A DNA stretch of 64,000 bases from Theobroma cacao (taxonomy: Eukaryota; Streptophyta; Magnoliopsida; Malvales; Malvaceae): NCBI RefSeq assembly GCF_000208745.1, contig NC_030852.1, forward strand, positions 30,062,311-30,126,310. Direction: 5' to 3'. Of this stretch, positions 53,444 to 64,000 are shown piece after piece. The notes beneath the pieces were generated by a model. That model was not told the origin of the DNA and did not search any database. It saw only the letters and a list, made by a program, of their open reading frames with translations. How positions within the stretch are numbered: the stretch's first letter is position 1; each line of letters starts with the position of its first letter. The position numbers and the translations under genes were made by a program.

Positions 53444-53939
53444 TTGTGCACGACTCGTTGTTGGAAAAAATGCTTGTCAAAAGAAGAGTACGTTGATATG
53501 CTGGTTGTCTCCAAATCTTCCTCTGGCAAACTCTTCCTTCTTCATAAAGTAACTTTGTCAAGCAATAGCTTACAGATACTAACTCTTATGTTTCGAATCA
53601 AAAGGTGGACAATCCTTTCCAAGGATTACTAATTATTTTTGTACAAATTGCGGTTCATGATTAATAAAAGAAGCAAATACATATAAAATTGTGAAAATTT
53701 ATTATTTAACTGGCTCTTTTACGCATGATTCATTTTATTATCAACTTTTTAACAAAATCATTAATGTAAAACTATTCACTATTGGATTGACCTTTAGTTA
53801 GATGACCAATCTCTTTCGTACGGTTTTCAAGAATTTTTGCTCTTGCTACTAATAAACAGGAGTAGTCGCTAACTTCGGTTCATACGAAAAGAATTGTCGG
53901 AGGTGGAACATTCCGCTAAGGCATAACCCATTTAATTGG
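53444..53939. other. Spacer between tRNA-Gly and the LINE relic
   Basis: Mixed, unassigned sequence. The true 5' border of the truncated LINE may lie within it. Confidence 0.4.
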
Positions 53940-55338
53940 AAACTTGGTCAGTGGAGCATTTTCTTGGATGTAGTCAAATCAATCCAACCTCACCATTATT
54001 CTGCCCCAGACAAAACCACTTGGAAGAAATCAACTAGTGGTACATACATGTCTTCATCTTTTTTCAACCATTGCCAGTCGAACATTTGGGCTTCCCAACC
54101 ACATTGGAGGCAATTTTGGAAGGGATTTGCCCCCCCTCCCCCAAAAACTTGAAGTCTTCAAATGACAAGTCTTTCTTGGAAAAGTCGCTGTCAAGCACGA
54201 ACTCTTCAAAAGAGGTTTGCTTGATATTAATGCTTCCCTTTGCACTCTGTGTAATGTTGAACCTGAGACCTCTTCTCACCTTTTCTTCACTTGCTCAGTT
54301 GCTTGGATCATTTGGATGCACAATTGTAGCCTTTGGGGACTTAGTTGGATTCACCCGGGTGATGCCACTAGCTTCTTTGTTTCTTGGCAAAACAATAAAC
54401 CACCTTATGGTTCTCTTGAAATATGACACATGCTCTTCTTCTCTACCTTATGGTCAATATGGCTTTGTAGAAACAAAACCCTTTTCCAAAGTAAACAACT
54501 TGATGTGAATCAGATGCAAGACATTATCCTTGTTAGATTAGCCCATTGGTGCAAGGGCAAGTGGCCACTCAACCACATTCTAGCATCTCACTTCCTTTTC
54601 GAACCTAGTCGAATCAGTATCAATATTAGGAAATGCAAAAGAGTCATCTTTGAATGGATGAGACCATAACCAGGTTCCTTCAAACTGAATATTGATGGCT
54701 CTACCTTTGGGAAACCAGGGCCTGCAGGTATAGGTTTTGGGGTGCCATTAAAGACTACAATGGTTTCATTAAAGGGGTTTTGTCTTCTCCATTGGCATCA
54801 AAGACTCCAACTACGCTAAGTTTCTTGCTACAAAAGAGGACCTTTCTTTCTTCTTTTCTTCACCTTGGGCCTCTAGCACTGTCCATATTGAAGGTGATTC
54901 CAAAAATACCATCACTCGGGCATTTGATCACAACTCTGTTCCGTGAAGTTTTTATTCAACTGTATTGAAGCGTTCAAAACAAGCTCCAAAGATCTTACTT
55001 TCACTCACATTAACAAAGAGGCAAACACTTTGGCTGACGGGCTTGCAAAAGCTGGGACTATCAGGTTCAATCGTTTTTCGACTTTGTTATAATCCTTTGA
55101 GCTGTTTTGGATAACGAGGGTGCTCAATCTACCATGTTTGCTCACCTAGTTTGTTCACTCAGTTGAGTTTGTGAATTTCTAGGTATTGTCTTGTTGAAAT
55201 TTTTTTCCTTTCTATTGTTGTGGCTTTCCTTTAAGTCTATCTGTTTAGAACTGTCTCTGGCAGTTTATCTTTGTATTGCCTGATCTGGCTTTGCTTATTA
55301 ATGATCACTTGCCATTCAAAAAAAAATAAAAAATTGCA
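53940..55338 (+). mobile_element. 5'-truncated, mutated non-LTR retrotransposon (LINE)
   Basis: Plus-strand frames show the C-terminal half of a plant LINE polyprotein. First comes a zf-RVT domain (WKKSTSGTY near 54018, then CTLCNVEPETSSHLFFTC at 54245-54300), then an RNase H domain (FKLNIDGSTFGKPGPAG near 54680, ending in NKEANTLADGLAKAG near 55010-55060). A short 3' UTR ends in an A-rich tail at 55317-55335. Frameshifts near 54130-54170, a stop near 54425 and a frame break near 54740 make it inactive. The reverse transcriptase core is missing. Its tail abuts the 3' end of TL17, which runs the opposite way. No target-site duplication was established. Confidence 0.85.
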
Positions 55339-55394
55339 GCCTGCAGTAGCTAAACAAGACAGAAGGAAACGTGAGAAAAGAGAATAAGCTGCAG

Positions 55395-57834
55395 TCATCG
55401 ACAACCCAACTCAGCTCTTCCATCAGCACTGACGCTTGTATTTGTACATAGCTTCTGAAGATCAATGTAACCTATGATGGTATCTTCAAAAACTGCATCT
55501 TCAAGCTGAGCATTATTAAAAGTAGAACCAGATAACACAGTGTTCTTAAAAACAGCTCCTCGGAGATCAGCTTTGTCAAAATTAACTCGATCCAAAACAG
55601 CATTCGAGAAGTTTGCACCTGCAAATAATTTGGTTATTGTTCTTCTATATAAACCCATGCCATGATCTTCAACATTTATGCTGTCTACGACTGCAAATGA
55701 AAATTTTTTCACATATTGCAAAGTCCTCATCTTTTATCAATGAGTCTTATGTAGAAAAGCACTATTTAGTTCTTTAAAAAAAGTGCAGTTGTTTTGATAG
55801 ATTTCTCATTTACAAGTAATTTTGAAGAACTCAAGGAAGCTATTGAGGCAAGGATTTTGAGACATGCATATGTATGAGTGAAAAGCAACAAAATGAGTTT
55901 AAAAACTTCACTCTTCATTGTTCTCGTTCTTCCAGTAGTCCAGTATATACAGAATTATGGACGGTGGCATTCTAATTTCAAAATAACTATACATAATTCA
56001 GATGTTTTCTCACATTTAAATGTTATTTAATCAATGTCTTCTTCCTTATCATGACCACATCTTGGAGATATGTTGTAGTCATAGCAATCAAAATAGATGC
56101 ATTTTATTTTTGCATTTTTCTTGTCAAATAGTGGCTCTCAACACATAGTAGTTTTCTCAAGGACTTCAATTCTTTTGTGGTGCAATCGCAGGATGTGCTC
56201 AAAATGATGATAGAAAGCATTAAACAATCATTCATTACTTAAGGACTACAATCAAATGCAGTTAACCAAATAATTGTGCCAAAGTTGGTCAAACGGATAA
56301 TTTGCACGAGTAGTCTTCTAAGAAAGAATTAGCATTGGTCGAACATTTTGAACTTTAGTGAGGTGGGTGGTTTCAGAGAAGGCAACAGAAAGAAAATACA
56401 GAAGATTACCCTTGAAGCTAGCTCCAACAGCATAAGCCTTTGACATCACAGCTTCTGACATGTCTGCACCATCGAACTTAGCATCTGACATGAGTGCTGC
56501 TGCAAGAGACTTTCCCTTCAGGTTGGATTTTTCATTAGTGTAATCACAGAAGCGCAGATCAAGGGGCTTATCATATACACCATTTGCCTGACCTATCGTA
56601 TTACCAACAAATGCACGCTCACATCGGTTGGGCTCTGTTGACAGTGGAGGCAACCTCTGCATAGCAAACATATTACAGTTTTGTAGCCTATAGTTATCTT
56701 GAAATTAGTAATTATTATGATCAACGACATTGTTGTTTGGAATCACCGGAGGATATGGGAACAGTTATTCCCCACAGGCACTCTTACCAAGTAAATCAGT
56801 TTGTTTATACAGGATAAAGGACTTCTGGCAACTTAGATGACAGTTGATAGTAATAATTAATTAGGCAAGTTTTCCTATAAAATTCATTTTTTCTTAGTTC
56901 TGGCCAAGATAGGAAAGTTATGCATGCATCAAGTAGATCAGCTGATCAACAAACGGTTGACTAGAGTGAGAGCTTTGCTCTGGCATGAAAACATAAACAC
57001 AAGAAATAAACAGGCAAGGTAACTTGAAGTTTCAAATAACAATTAATTGCAAGAAGGCTTATTGCCATGCATTAAAATTTAAAAAGCCTACTACAACCAC
57101 TTAAAGTGAAACTAATGGAAGCAATCAAGAGTCCGTAATTTATGATGAATTGCTAAGGTTTAAAAGGAACTGTGTCCAACAATTTAGTGTGTCCCATGCA
57201 ATTCTTAAACTACGAGCTGTAAACCTAAGCCAAACAAGTCATAGGCAAATATGCTTAAACAGACCCAGAAAAATAGTGCAGGTATTCAACCTGATTTGCT
57301 GCAATTACAGGTGAGGCAGTAGCAACAGCGCATACGGCTAGAAGGCCACAAGCTACACTCCTCAGTTCTTTAAACGGTGATGAGCTTTTCTCGGTCTTGA
57401 AAACACATTTACTAGCTGCTTCCATGATAGAAAACGTTAAAATAAAAATCTTCAGGAACTGAAAAAAGTATATTAGCCAACAAGGCTGCCCATTAAGTTT
57501 CAGACAATAACTCAAATCACAAACTTGACTGTCACCACAGACATCACCAACAATTGAGATTATCCCCACAACAGGAATTCCCTTTTTATTTTCTTTTTTT
57601 ACGACCGTTACTTCCCTAGCTTGATCCATTATTCCCACAGTGAAAAAGAGGAAAACAATGAAGAAAAAAACTAGTACAGAATTCGGAAGGTTTTAAGAAA
57701 AAACAAGGCATACCAGAAGAACAGTTGATTCTGATAGGTAGAGGGAGTTGATGAAGAGGACAATGGAGGCGTTTCGTCGATAATTGTCGCAAGGATAAAG
57801 CGTTCTGGGAGAGTGGAGTTGAAAGGGTCGCCAT
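55395..57834 (-). CDS. TL17: Thylakoid lumen 17.4 kDa pentapeptide-repeat protein (TL17)
   Basis: Four exons on the minus strand join in frame: 57834-57714, 57415-57291, 56656-56410 and 55618-55395, giving 238 residues. A Ser/Leu/Arg-rich transit peptide comes first. Then comes a hydrophobic thylakoid-transfer segment, ACGLLAVCAVATASPVIAAN, near residues 62-81, placing the mature start near RLPPLSTEPNRCE. Pentapeptide repeats of A(D/N)LXX type run from about residue 120 (AKFDGADMSEAVMSKAYAVG, ANFSNAVLDRVNFDKADL), forming a right-handed beta-helix, and the protein ends IIGYIDLQKLC...LGCR. This matches At5g53490 as I remember it. The function is unresolved; lumen pentapeptide proteins are structural and may bind partners. 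Exon 3 and exon 4 are separated by about 790 bases of unremarkable AT-rich intron. Confidence 0.93.
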
Positions 57835-58383
57835 TTCTGTGTTGTATGCTTTCTCTTTCTCTCTGATCTCCCTATCACTTCAAGTCCATTGCGAGTTTAT
57901 CCATTGATGATGGTTGTAGCCGCAGCAGGCACATACATCTATCTGACCTGGCATGACACGTAAGATTATGTCCTTGGCAGATATTCAGTCAAATTAACTG
58001 TTAGGCTACCTATAATCAATGGACCAAGCAGGCCTGCCCAAGCCCACAAGCCTGACACATATTGGACAGAGCTTGGGTTATTGTTTTCAAACCTATAGAA
58101 GCCCGACCAAAATTAGTTAGGGATTAGGGCGTTGTTTACCCAAAAACAAAAGAGTCAGAAACCTTAAATAAAAAGTAAGAGGCAAAAATATGAAAAGCAG
58201 ATAAAGCGTACGAGATAAATTCGTCTGGTTTATCTTTGACCATCCGCTTCCTCTTCAAGCTTAACTTAGGGCTTTTGAATTTCAAGGCCAAGAAAGATAA
58301 TAATAAAGAAAAAGCAAACATACACTCAACGCCGAAATCAATCGGATAATACTTCTGCAAGGAAACCAAAAAAAAAAAAAAGA
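57835..58383. promoter_or_regulatory. Divergent promoter interval between TL17 and the small plus-strand gene
   Basis: The 549 bases between the two start codons serve genes pointing away from each other, so this may be a shared bidirectional promoter. Minus-strand open frames here are not recognisable. A poly-A run (58370-58381) lies immediately before the plus-strand ATG. Confidence 0.4.
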
Positions 58384-58626
58384 ATGGAAAATCAGGGCAG
58401 CTGTTTGTCTTACATGGCGGCGTGGTTGGGAACGAGTGTGGCCCAAGCCTTCTTCGCGTCGCTGGAACGTTGTTCTTGCATAAACCTCTCTACCTCCGAT
58501 GATGCCGATGATTCCGAGGCCCACGATCGCCCTCTCATGTTCACCAATTGCTCCTCCATCTGCTCATCTGTTACCTCTAGGACCGACAACCTTCCTCCCA
58601 ACGACGTCGTTAATCTCCCCGTCTAA
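58384..58626 (+). CDS. Small protein of unknown function (80 residues)
   Basis: An ATG in good context opens an uninterrupted 80-codon frame ending in TAA. Codon third positions are enriched in C and T, whereas the antisense frames lack this pattern, so the plus strand is the coding one. The N-terminal part ([14 protein letters not shown], then [11 protein letters not shown]) looks amphipathic and conserved in type. I have a vague memory of similar small plant proteins without a known role. The remainder is Ser/Asp-rich and probably disordered. No signal peptide, motif or enzyme signature is visible. A single-exon gene is the simplest reading. Confidence 0.5.
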   Translation: MENQGSCLSYMAAWLGTSVAQAFFASLERCSCINLSTSDDADDSEAHDRPLMFTNCSSICSSVTSRTDNLPPNDVVNLPV

Positions 58627-61600
58627 ATCTTGCAAGCCCTTTCTATTTGGGAATTGTATGTAGGATTTCGTTTCGTTTCTCTTTTTCTGTGAATCTTGAT
58701 ATGAGGGTCGGCTTTTTTTTTTTTATTATTATTCTTTTGTGGTGTTTCTCTTTGTTCAAATGTTTCCTTGTCTTTGGGTGTTTGTGAAATTTCCAAAGCG
58801 ATCTCGTTTATTGACTGAAGATCTTCCTTTAATTTCTTCGAAATCATTCGTCGGCGGATGAATTTGAATCTCTGAAATTTTATGTTGTTCTCTCTGGGAT
58901 TTTTTTAATTTTGTGATTTAATCAAAGATTCAATAGCTAAGATTTACGATTCGTGGCGAAATGTTTTCTTTCTTTCTTTGACAATTGCATCTGGGTTTAA
59001 GTCAAGTTGTTTTAGCAGCAAGCAACAATTAGCTTCTTCCTTGATTTCATTTGGCTACATGTCTGTGTCCGATGCGACATCACTAACAATTTTTCTTCCA
59101 ACAAAACAAAGGAACATGCCTCACGATTTGTGAATAATCATGATTGCTAATTTGAAACAGTTGATGCTATCCAACCACCAACAAACAATGCAAACCGAAA
59201 TTTAATTTAGTAGGGCCCTGAAAAACTTAGCAAACCCGAAATTTTAATCCTCATTCACCTAAAAATGCATGGAGGTTCTTGTTTTCCTAACTCTATAAGA
59301 TTAGACATGCCGTAAAAGAAAGCATTAAGCTAGTATTTTTGTTCTTTAAGAAAATTGATCATTTGAATTGAAACTATGCTGATGTGAAAGGGAAACAGAT
59401 GAATCAGATTGGAAAATTGTACTTAAAAAAAAAAAAGGGTTTTTCCATCTATGAGGCATTTGAAGCATTAAAATTCAATAGTCCTAACTAGTATGTCAAA
59501 ATCTTACCATAATTGTGGAGTTGAGGAAATTGATTGCAGGCTGTTTTCTTGTCATAGACGTTCTCCAATCTTCATGATTCATGGTTTTCAGCATCAATTG
59601 CCTCAGGCACTCAGGAATATGATCACCTCAAAGAAAAGTGAATTCCATGTAATTATTTAGAGTCGATGAGATGTTCTACCCGCTAATATTTCCTTCTTCT
59701 TTCTCTCATGACATTTTTTTATCCAAACTTGTTTTTCTCCTTTGGTTCTCTTTAAACAATTGTTTCTTCATTGGAAATAATGGCATCCAACTACCCCTGA
59801 TATTCTTCAAGGGAAATTGAAGCCTGCAGTTCAAGTAAATGAAATCCCCCCAAGTAGCTTGCTTTGAGAAAAATGCCTCTTTAGTCCTTAGCACCAAAAC
59901 AAAAAAGACATAGCCATTGGAAGCCCTTTAGGCCTACGGCCTGATCATGACCGAAGCCTTCTGCTCCTTTTGGGCTTCGTTTTCAGCCCTGAGTGGAGAT
60001 TGCCCTGATCAGCTGACCGAATGCCTTTGATGTGGGCTGGGGTTTATTAAATATGGGCTCATAGGAAGAATGGCATATTTGTATTTGTCACCTAAACAGC
60101 TCACTGTGGTTGCCTTAAAATTAAAAGTGAAGAGGAAATAGGACAGGTAAACTTGGTGAAAACTTGCCTTTCGCCCTCTAAGAAAAAAGTCCTTTCAGAT
60201 CGTTGTAAAATGAAAAAGAAGGAAACAAGAAGCAGTGCAAGACAGCATTTGGAATAGCCGATTGGATAGGCTAATGGCCTAATGTTGGCAACCTACCAGT
60301 ATTAGGTGTTTAAAGGAAATAAAGAGGAAAAGAGAACAGAAGACAGCATGATTAAAAGATAATCATTGCTTAAAAGATCGATTAAAGGGTATAACCAAAG
60401 AGATATCACATGTCTTTTTGTCGGGAGCTTTTGTCTGTATCTAGTACTAACATAGTTTTCTAAATCAAAAATTAAGAAATGTATCACTCAGTCTCTTGTT
60501 CTGTCTCATGTGATTCATCTTCTAATATTTAATACAATGTATTAATGTCGATAACTGATTGGATTGTCTTATAATACTGCTGGCCTAGCAAAACAGAGGG
60601 GGAAAAGATGTACATTGTCCTCTAATAATCATACAGTCCAACAAATTAAGAAATTAAGAATACCAAGCACTCTGTCTTTTCATAGATTGCTAGATATCAA
60701 AGCCAACACGAAAGGGTATTAATTTAGGTTAACCGCTAAGACTAACACACTTGGCTTTGGCCCTTAATAACTAATCATGTTTGCGCTTTCTGGTCCCCTA
60801 ATTATGGTACCTTGGTACGCGTTAATATCAATTAATTTTGTCTTAGTTCGCTAATCATCCGCTTTTGTCTTTAACTTTTTCATGGATTGAATTTTCCTGA
60901 ATGTGGCATCAGCAAGCATTTGGTGATATAGTTGGTTTAACTTTTATCTGGCAACTATGCCTTGTTCCCCAAGGTGATGTTTCATCATGAGCAGAGCTGA
61001 TGCTTCAACTTTGAAATTAGTGGTTTCATTTATTGTTATTCTCGACATTGATCCCAAATTTTGTAAATTGTCTTTGGCCTTGGATTCTTGTCCTGTCAGT
61101 GTTTTTACCATCAACAACTTTTGTGACAGACATTGCTTTATCATCTTTAGTAAAACCTGTTTCGCTGAGCTTCTTTTACCAACAACCATGGCCGTTCCTG
61201 TATCTTTTATCAACAAGAAACCAACTTTTACGGTTTTACCGGCAAGTGCAAAACAGGAAAATGAAAATCTTCCATGAAAAAGGTTTAGGTTATATTTTGA
61301 TGTTTGGAAGATAGTTGACCATAAAATCTGAAAATGGGTAATGGCAGGCAGTGCCATTTGAAGTACATGATAACATGGAAATGCTAACACCACAAAAGCT
61401 TCCTGCTTCTTTGTACAATGAATGACACCGCATATATACTGACTACAAAAGCTTCTTGCTTCTTGTACAATGAATGCCACAGCACGTATAATGATTTACT
61501 TGGGAGGAAAACCAACCCAACATGTTTGAATTTATTTACAACAGTAGATTAGAATTACATTTGAGCTAAACTCAAGCCATTGCTGATGGAGTCTAGCATT

Positions 61601-62582
61601 TTCAAAAGGAAAAAAGGTAAAAGTAGCTCCGTCGGATGTTAGTATAGATATCAAATCAGTACAGCTATGAAACGTGTTCGCAAAACTGAAAAAGAATCAT
61701 TGGCAACGAAGCATGAATAGTGTTAGCCGATAGTCAACTGCAGCCATTAGGGTAACAAACACGCCATGAAAGGAATGGCCTGGAATTGTGCTCTGCAAAC
61801 AAACAAAAACGGTATGCATTCAAGCACTAGAGTCAGCAGGGAAGCCCATTCAGTGAAAAACAAGACCTGGTAAATTCCACCTCTACGACCAGGTTTGAAT
61901 GGCCCTACCATGAGGCAGACCCAAAATGGCAGACAAACAATTCAATCATGCAAAGCGGCCAACATATGATAATGGTGAAGCTCCCCACCATTTTTTTCCC
62001 CTGAATGAACTGCAACCACCACTCTGGATTCCTACTCCTATTTAAGAGAACAAAAGAAAGAGGTTGTTCTACAAGGCCCCACAGGCCACAGGCACCTCCT
62101 TCTATTATACAAGTAATATCTCAATTGCCGTCTCCTAGCACATGACTTGTATAATCTCTTCGGGCAGACAAAATTTCTCGAGTAACAAATCAACCAATCA
62201 TAAATTTAACCAAGGTATTCAGATAAGCTAACCTCGGCCACTTGCTCCTTCCAAAAGGAATTTCACTGCAACCATAGAACAGCCGCCACTTGTTGTGACC
62301 AAATTCAGTTGCAGACCACCTCTGAAAATCTTAGATGGGCCCTGAGAAAACCTCAGATTCTCAACCATCTATCTGAGTTGTGCACGCCCATCAACCATTC
62401 AGCCCTGAACATGCCATGGCAGTTGATGCTGTCAATCTTGTCAATCTCAAAATCACTAGTCCCTATTCAAGCTCAACAAGGTATCTGCAGTAGTAAGTCA
62501 ATCAATGTAGGCACCAAATATATCAACTGTACTATTTGGACATATCTTAATTCTCTGATTCCTTCACTAAGCCACCAGTGTT
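58627..62582. other. Long spacer and 3' flank of the WD40 gene
   Basis: The first few hundred bases are the likely 3' UTR of the small gene. The rest is mixed sequence without recognisable protein. The longest open frame (60944-61480, minus, 178 codons) lacks family features, and an overlapping plus-strand frame is no better. From about 62280 to 62582 the sequence is probably the WD40 gene's 3' UTR. Confidence 0.5.
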
Positions 62583-63563
62583 TCAAACGGGGGCTGGTAA
62601 ACCATAATTGAGGAAGGATCTTATTCTTCCATCTGACCCTGCTGTCACTATAACAAGACCCCATGCATGAGAACTAAATGTACTTTGGCATGAAGTTTTT
62701 AGAAACTTGTACTGGGATTTATGCATTGAAGATGACACAGACATTGGACTGGATGAAGGAAGCGTTTCCTCTGGCCAAGTCGCAGATCCCTTGGGAAAAG
62801 ACTCCAAAAAGTATTCATTGCTCAGAGAGAAATAAGAAGGTGAAGAAAATGGTAGGTTTTCTGGTAAATTATCATTCAATACTTCAAACTGCCTCCCATT
62901 TTCCGAGTTTCCATTCAGGCCACTCCAAGGTATTGCAATAGATGCATTGGCAGAGAAGCGCTCACAAGATCTTATGTCTTTAGCCTGAGAGAGAGTAGGC
63001 TCATCCTGAGCAACACAATTCCATATATATACATTGGCATCCTCACAAGCTGAAACAATATGCTTCCCATCAGCAGTGAATGATGCTAATGTCTGGTTTC
63101 CATTATTACGTACTCCTGAGGAGTGAGAAAGAGACAACTTAAATTAGGAGAAGAATAAGACTAAGGAACGCAAAGCTTGTGTTTCAGATTCAGAGTTTAA
63201 TAAATGTAAGAAACTGAGGTGTCCAATTGCCCAGGTGATGCAGTTGGAGCAAACAGTTATTATATGATTGAAAGTTTAGAGAAGAACAGGAATATACCCC
63301 TGTATTTGCAGATCACATTCAGTCCTTGAAGAATTCTAACTTGTGAATCAGCACAAGTAACCATTACTTTGCTTGAATCTTGTGGTAAAAACTGAAAAGA
63401 ATAATGTATAATGAGTGAGAACTGCACATCTCAGCTATTAAGACAAGCCTATGGTGACCAAAAGAAGGGACGATAATAAATACCTGCAAGCCAGTTATCC
63501 TTCTGCAGGTTGACTTCTTTTTCCCATTTAAGCATATATAAGCATCCAGTTGCAAGTGATTGT
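62583..63563 (-). CDS. WD40-repeat protein, C-terminal part (gene continues beyond the window)
   Basis: Three exons on the minus strand join in frame: 63563-63484, 63391-63298 and 63115-62583, giving the last 235 or so residues. They read NHLQLDAYICLNGKKKSTC, then KVMVTCADSQVRILQG, then TLASFTADGKHIVSACEDANVYIWN, each a WD40 blade. A Ser-rich tail ends in WGLVIVTAGSDGRIRSFLNYG. The pattern matches the At5g53500/At5g24320 group of plant WD40 proteins as I remember it, in which a Ser-rich N-terminal half precedes the WD repeats. No catalytic part is expected. The incomplete split codon at 63563 shows that an upstream exon exists; 63564-64000 reads as intron, so that exon is off the edge. Confidence 0.88.
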
Positions 63564-64000
63564 CTAGATAAAGCAACATAAAGGTTAGTTTTTAAAAAAT
63601 CCATCCAACTGTAAATGCCACTTCATGAAAGAAACATATTTCTAAAGCCCATGCAATCATATCACTTTCAGAGGAAAGTCCAAACTGTTACATTTGTTAG
63701 ATATTGCTAAGCACTTTATTTCCAATGCATACCACAAACGTTTTGCATACCGGTAAGATCACTTCCCAAAAACAATTTACTTCTAAAGCCAGGTAAGCAC
63801 AAAGCTAAGTAAAAAGATTCTGTTTGACAGATTTATTATTTACACCAGCTCCTTCAGCTGCTAGGTAATGATCTAACAAAGCCCTACTTGCAACGCTAGC
63901 AGGAAAGAACATTTTCTCCGAATCCAATTATTGCCTGAGCTTCTTCAATCAAAGAATTTTACAAGCTTGCCCATTAGATAATTTTATTAGTCCTCCTATG
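63564..64000 (-). other. Probable intron of the WD40 gene at the right edge
   Basis: No frame on the minus strand here shows WD40 character, and the next exon toward the 5' end must supply one base to the codon split at 63563. The stretch is therefore most simply an intron cut by the window end. Confidence 0.5.

Noticed and set aside
58282..58601. Minus-strand open frames opposite the small plus-strand gene
   Set aside because: Codon third-position bias is on the plus strand. The antisense frames have no family features.
60944..61480. 178-codon minus-strand open frame
   Set aside because: No recognisable domain or compositional bias. An overlapping plus-strand frame of similar quality shows this is an ordinary long chance frame.

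Overview
The window is nuclear DNA of a flowering plant, most likely a core eudicot. Intron-rich genes with GT-AG splicing sit in AT-rich spacers, and the products include nucleus-encoded plastid and thylakoid proteins, a PSY-type sulfated peptide precursor and a plant CBM43-tailed beta-1,3-glucanase. Worn LINE retrotransposons are also present. I cannot name the species. All multi-exon models were built by eye from reading frame, splice consensus and remembered family sequence; each closes in frame.

Left part (1-19.2 kb). A doubtful minus-strand exon pair lies at the edge (1-850). Four plus-strand genes follow: a five-KH RNA-binding protein of the RCF3/HOS5 type (3486-7865), a plastid-type TPR protein (8763-12656), PTAC7 of the plastid-encoded RNA polymerase (13450-15354), and the thylakoid PP2C phosphatase PPH1/TAP38 (16158-19212).

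Middle (20.8-45 kb). A three-exon gene for a 76-residue PSY-like peptide precursor is on the minus strand (20824-21322). Two near-identical importin beta-1 genes stand in tandem, also on the minus strand (25352-28063 and 31329-34046). A decayed, intron-bearing fragment of PPH1 lies between them (29690-30090). This shows that the duplicated unit once included part of the phosphatase gene. Next come an ER-resident six-EF-hand protein ending in HDEL (36293-37821, minus), an unprocessed BiP/HSP70 pseudogene (38459-40960, plus) whose intron took a LINE copy, and a membrane-anchored ankyrin acyl-CoA-binding protein (41908-44880, minus).

Right part (45-64 kb). A LINE tail remnant (46.1-46.7 kb) is followed by a GH17 glucanase with CBM43 (47004-48817, minus), a long gene-poor stretch with a local duplication, tRNA-Gly(CCC) (53373-53443, minus), and a second, larger LINE relic (53.9-55.3 kb). 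Beyond these lie the thylakoid lumen pentapeptide protein TL17 (55395-57834, minus), a small divergent gene of unknown function (58384-58626, plus) and the 3' half of a WD40 gene (62583 onward, minus).

The gene content (RCF3, TPR, ACBP, importin, TL17, WD40) matches what I remember of the Arabidopsis AT5G53060-AT5G53500 interval. PPH1, the EF-hand gene and an ACBP are also neighbours there at AT4G27780-27800. The window therefore looks like a less fractionated version of a block that was split between two Arabidopsis chromosomes. Several products act in chloroplasts (TPR, PTAC7, PPH1, TL17), but nothing suggests they are co-regulated as a cluster. I found no CRISPR array, operon, bacterial insertion or clearly new multi-gene system.
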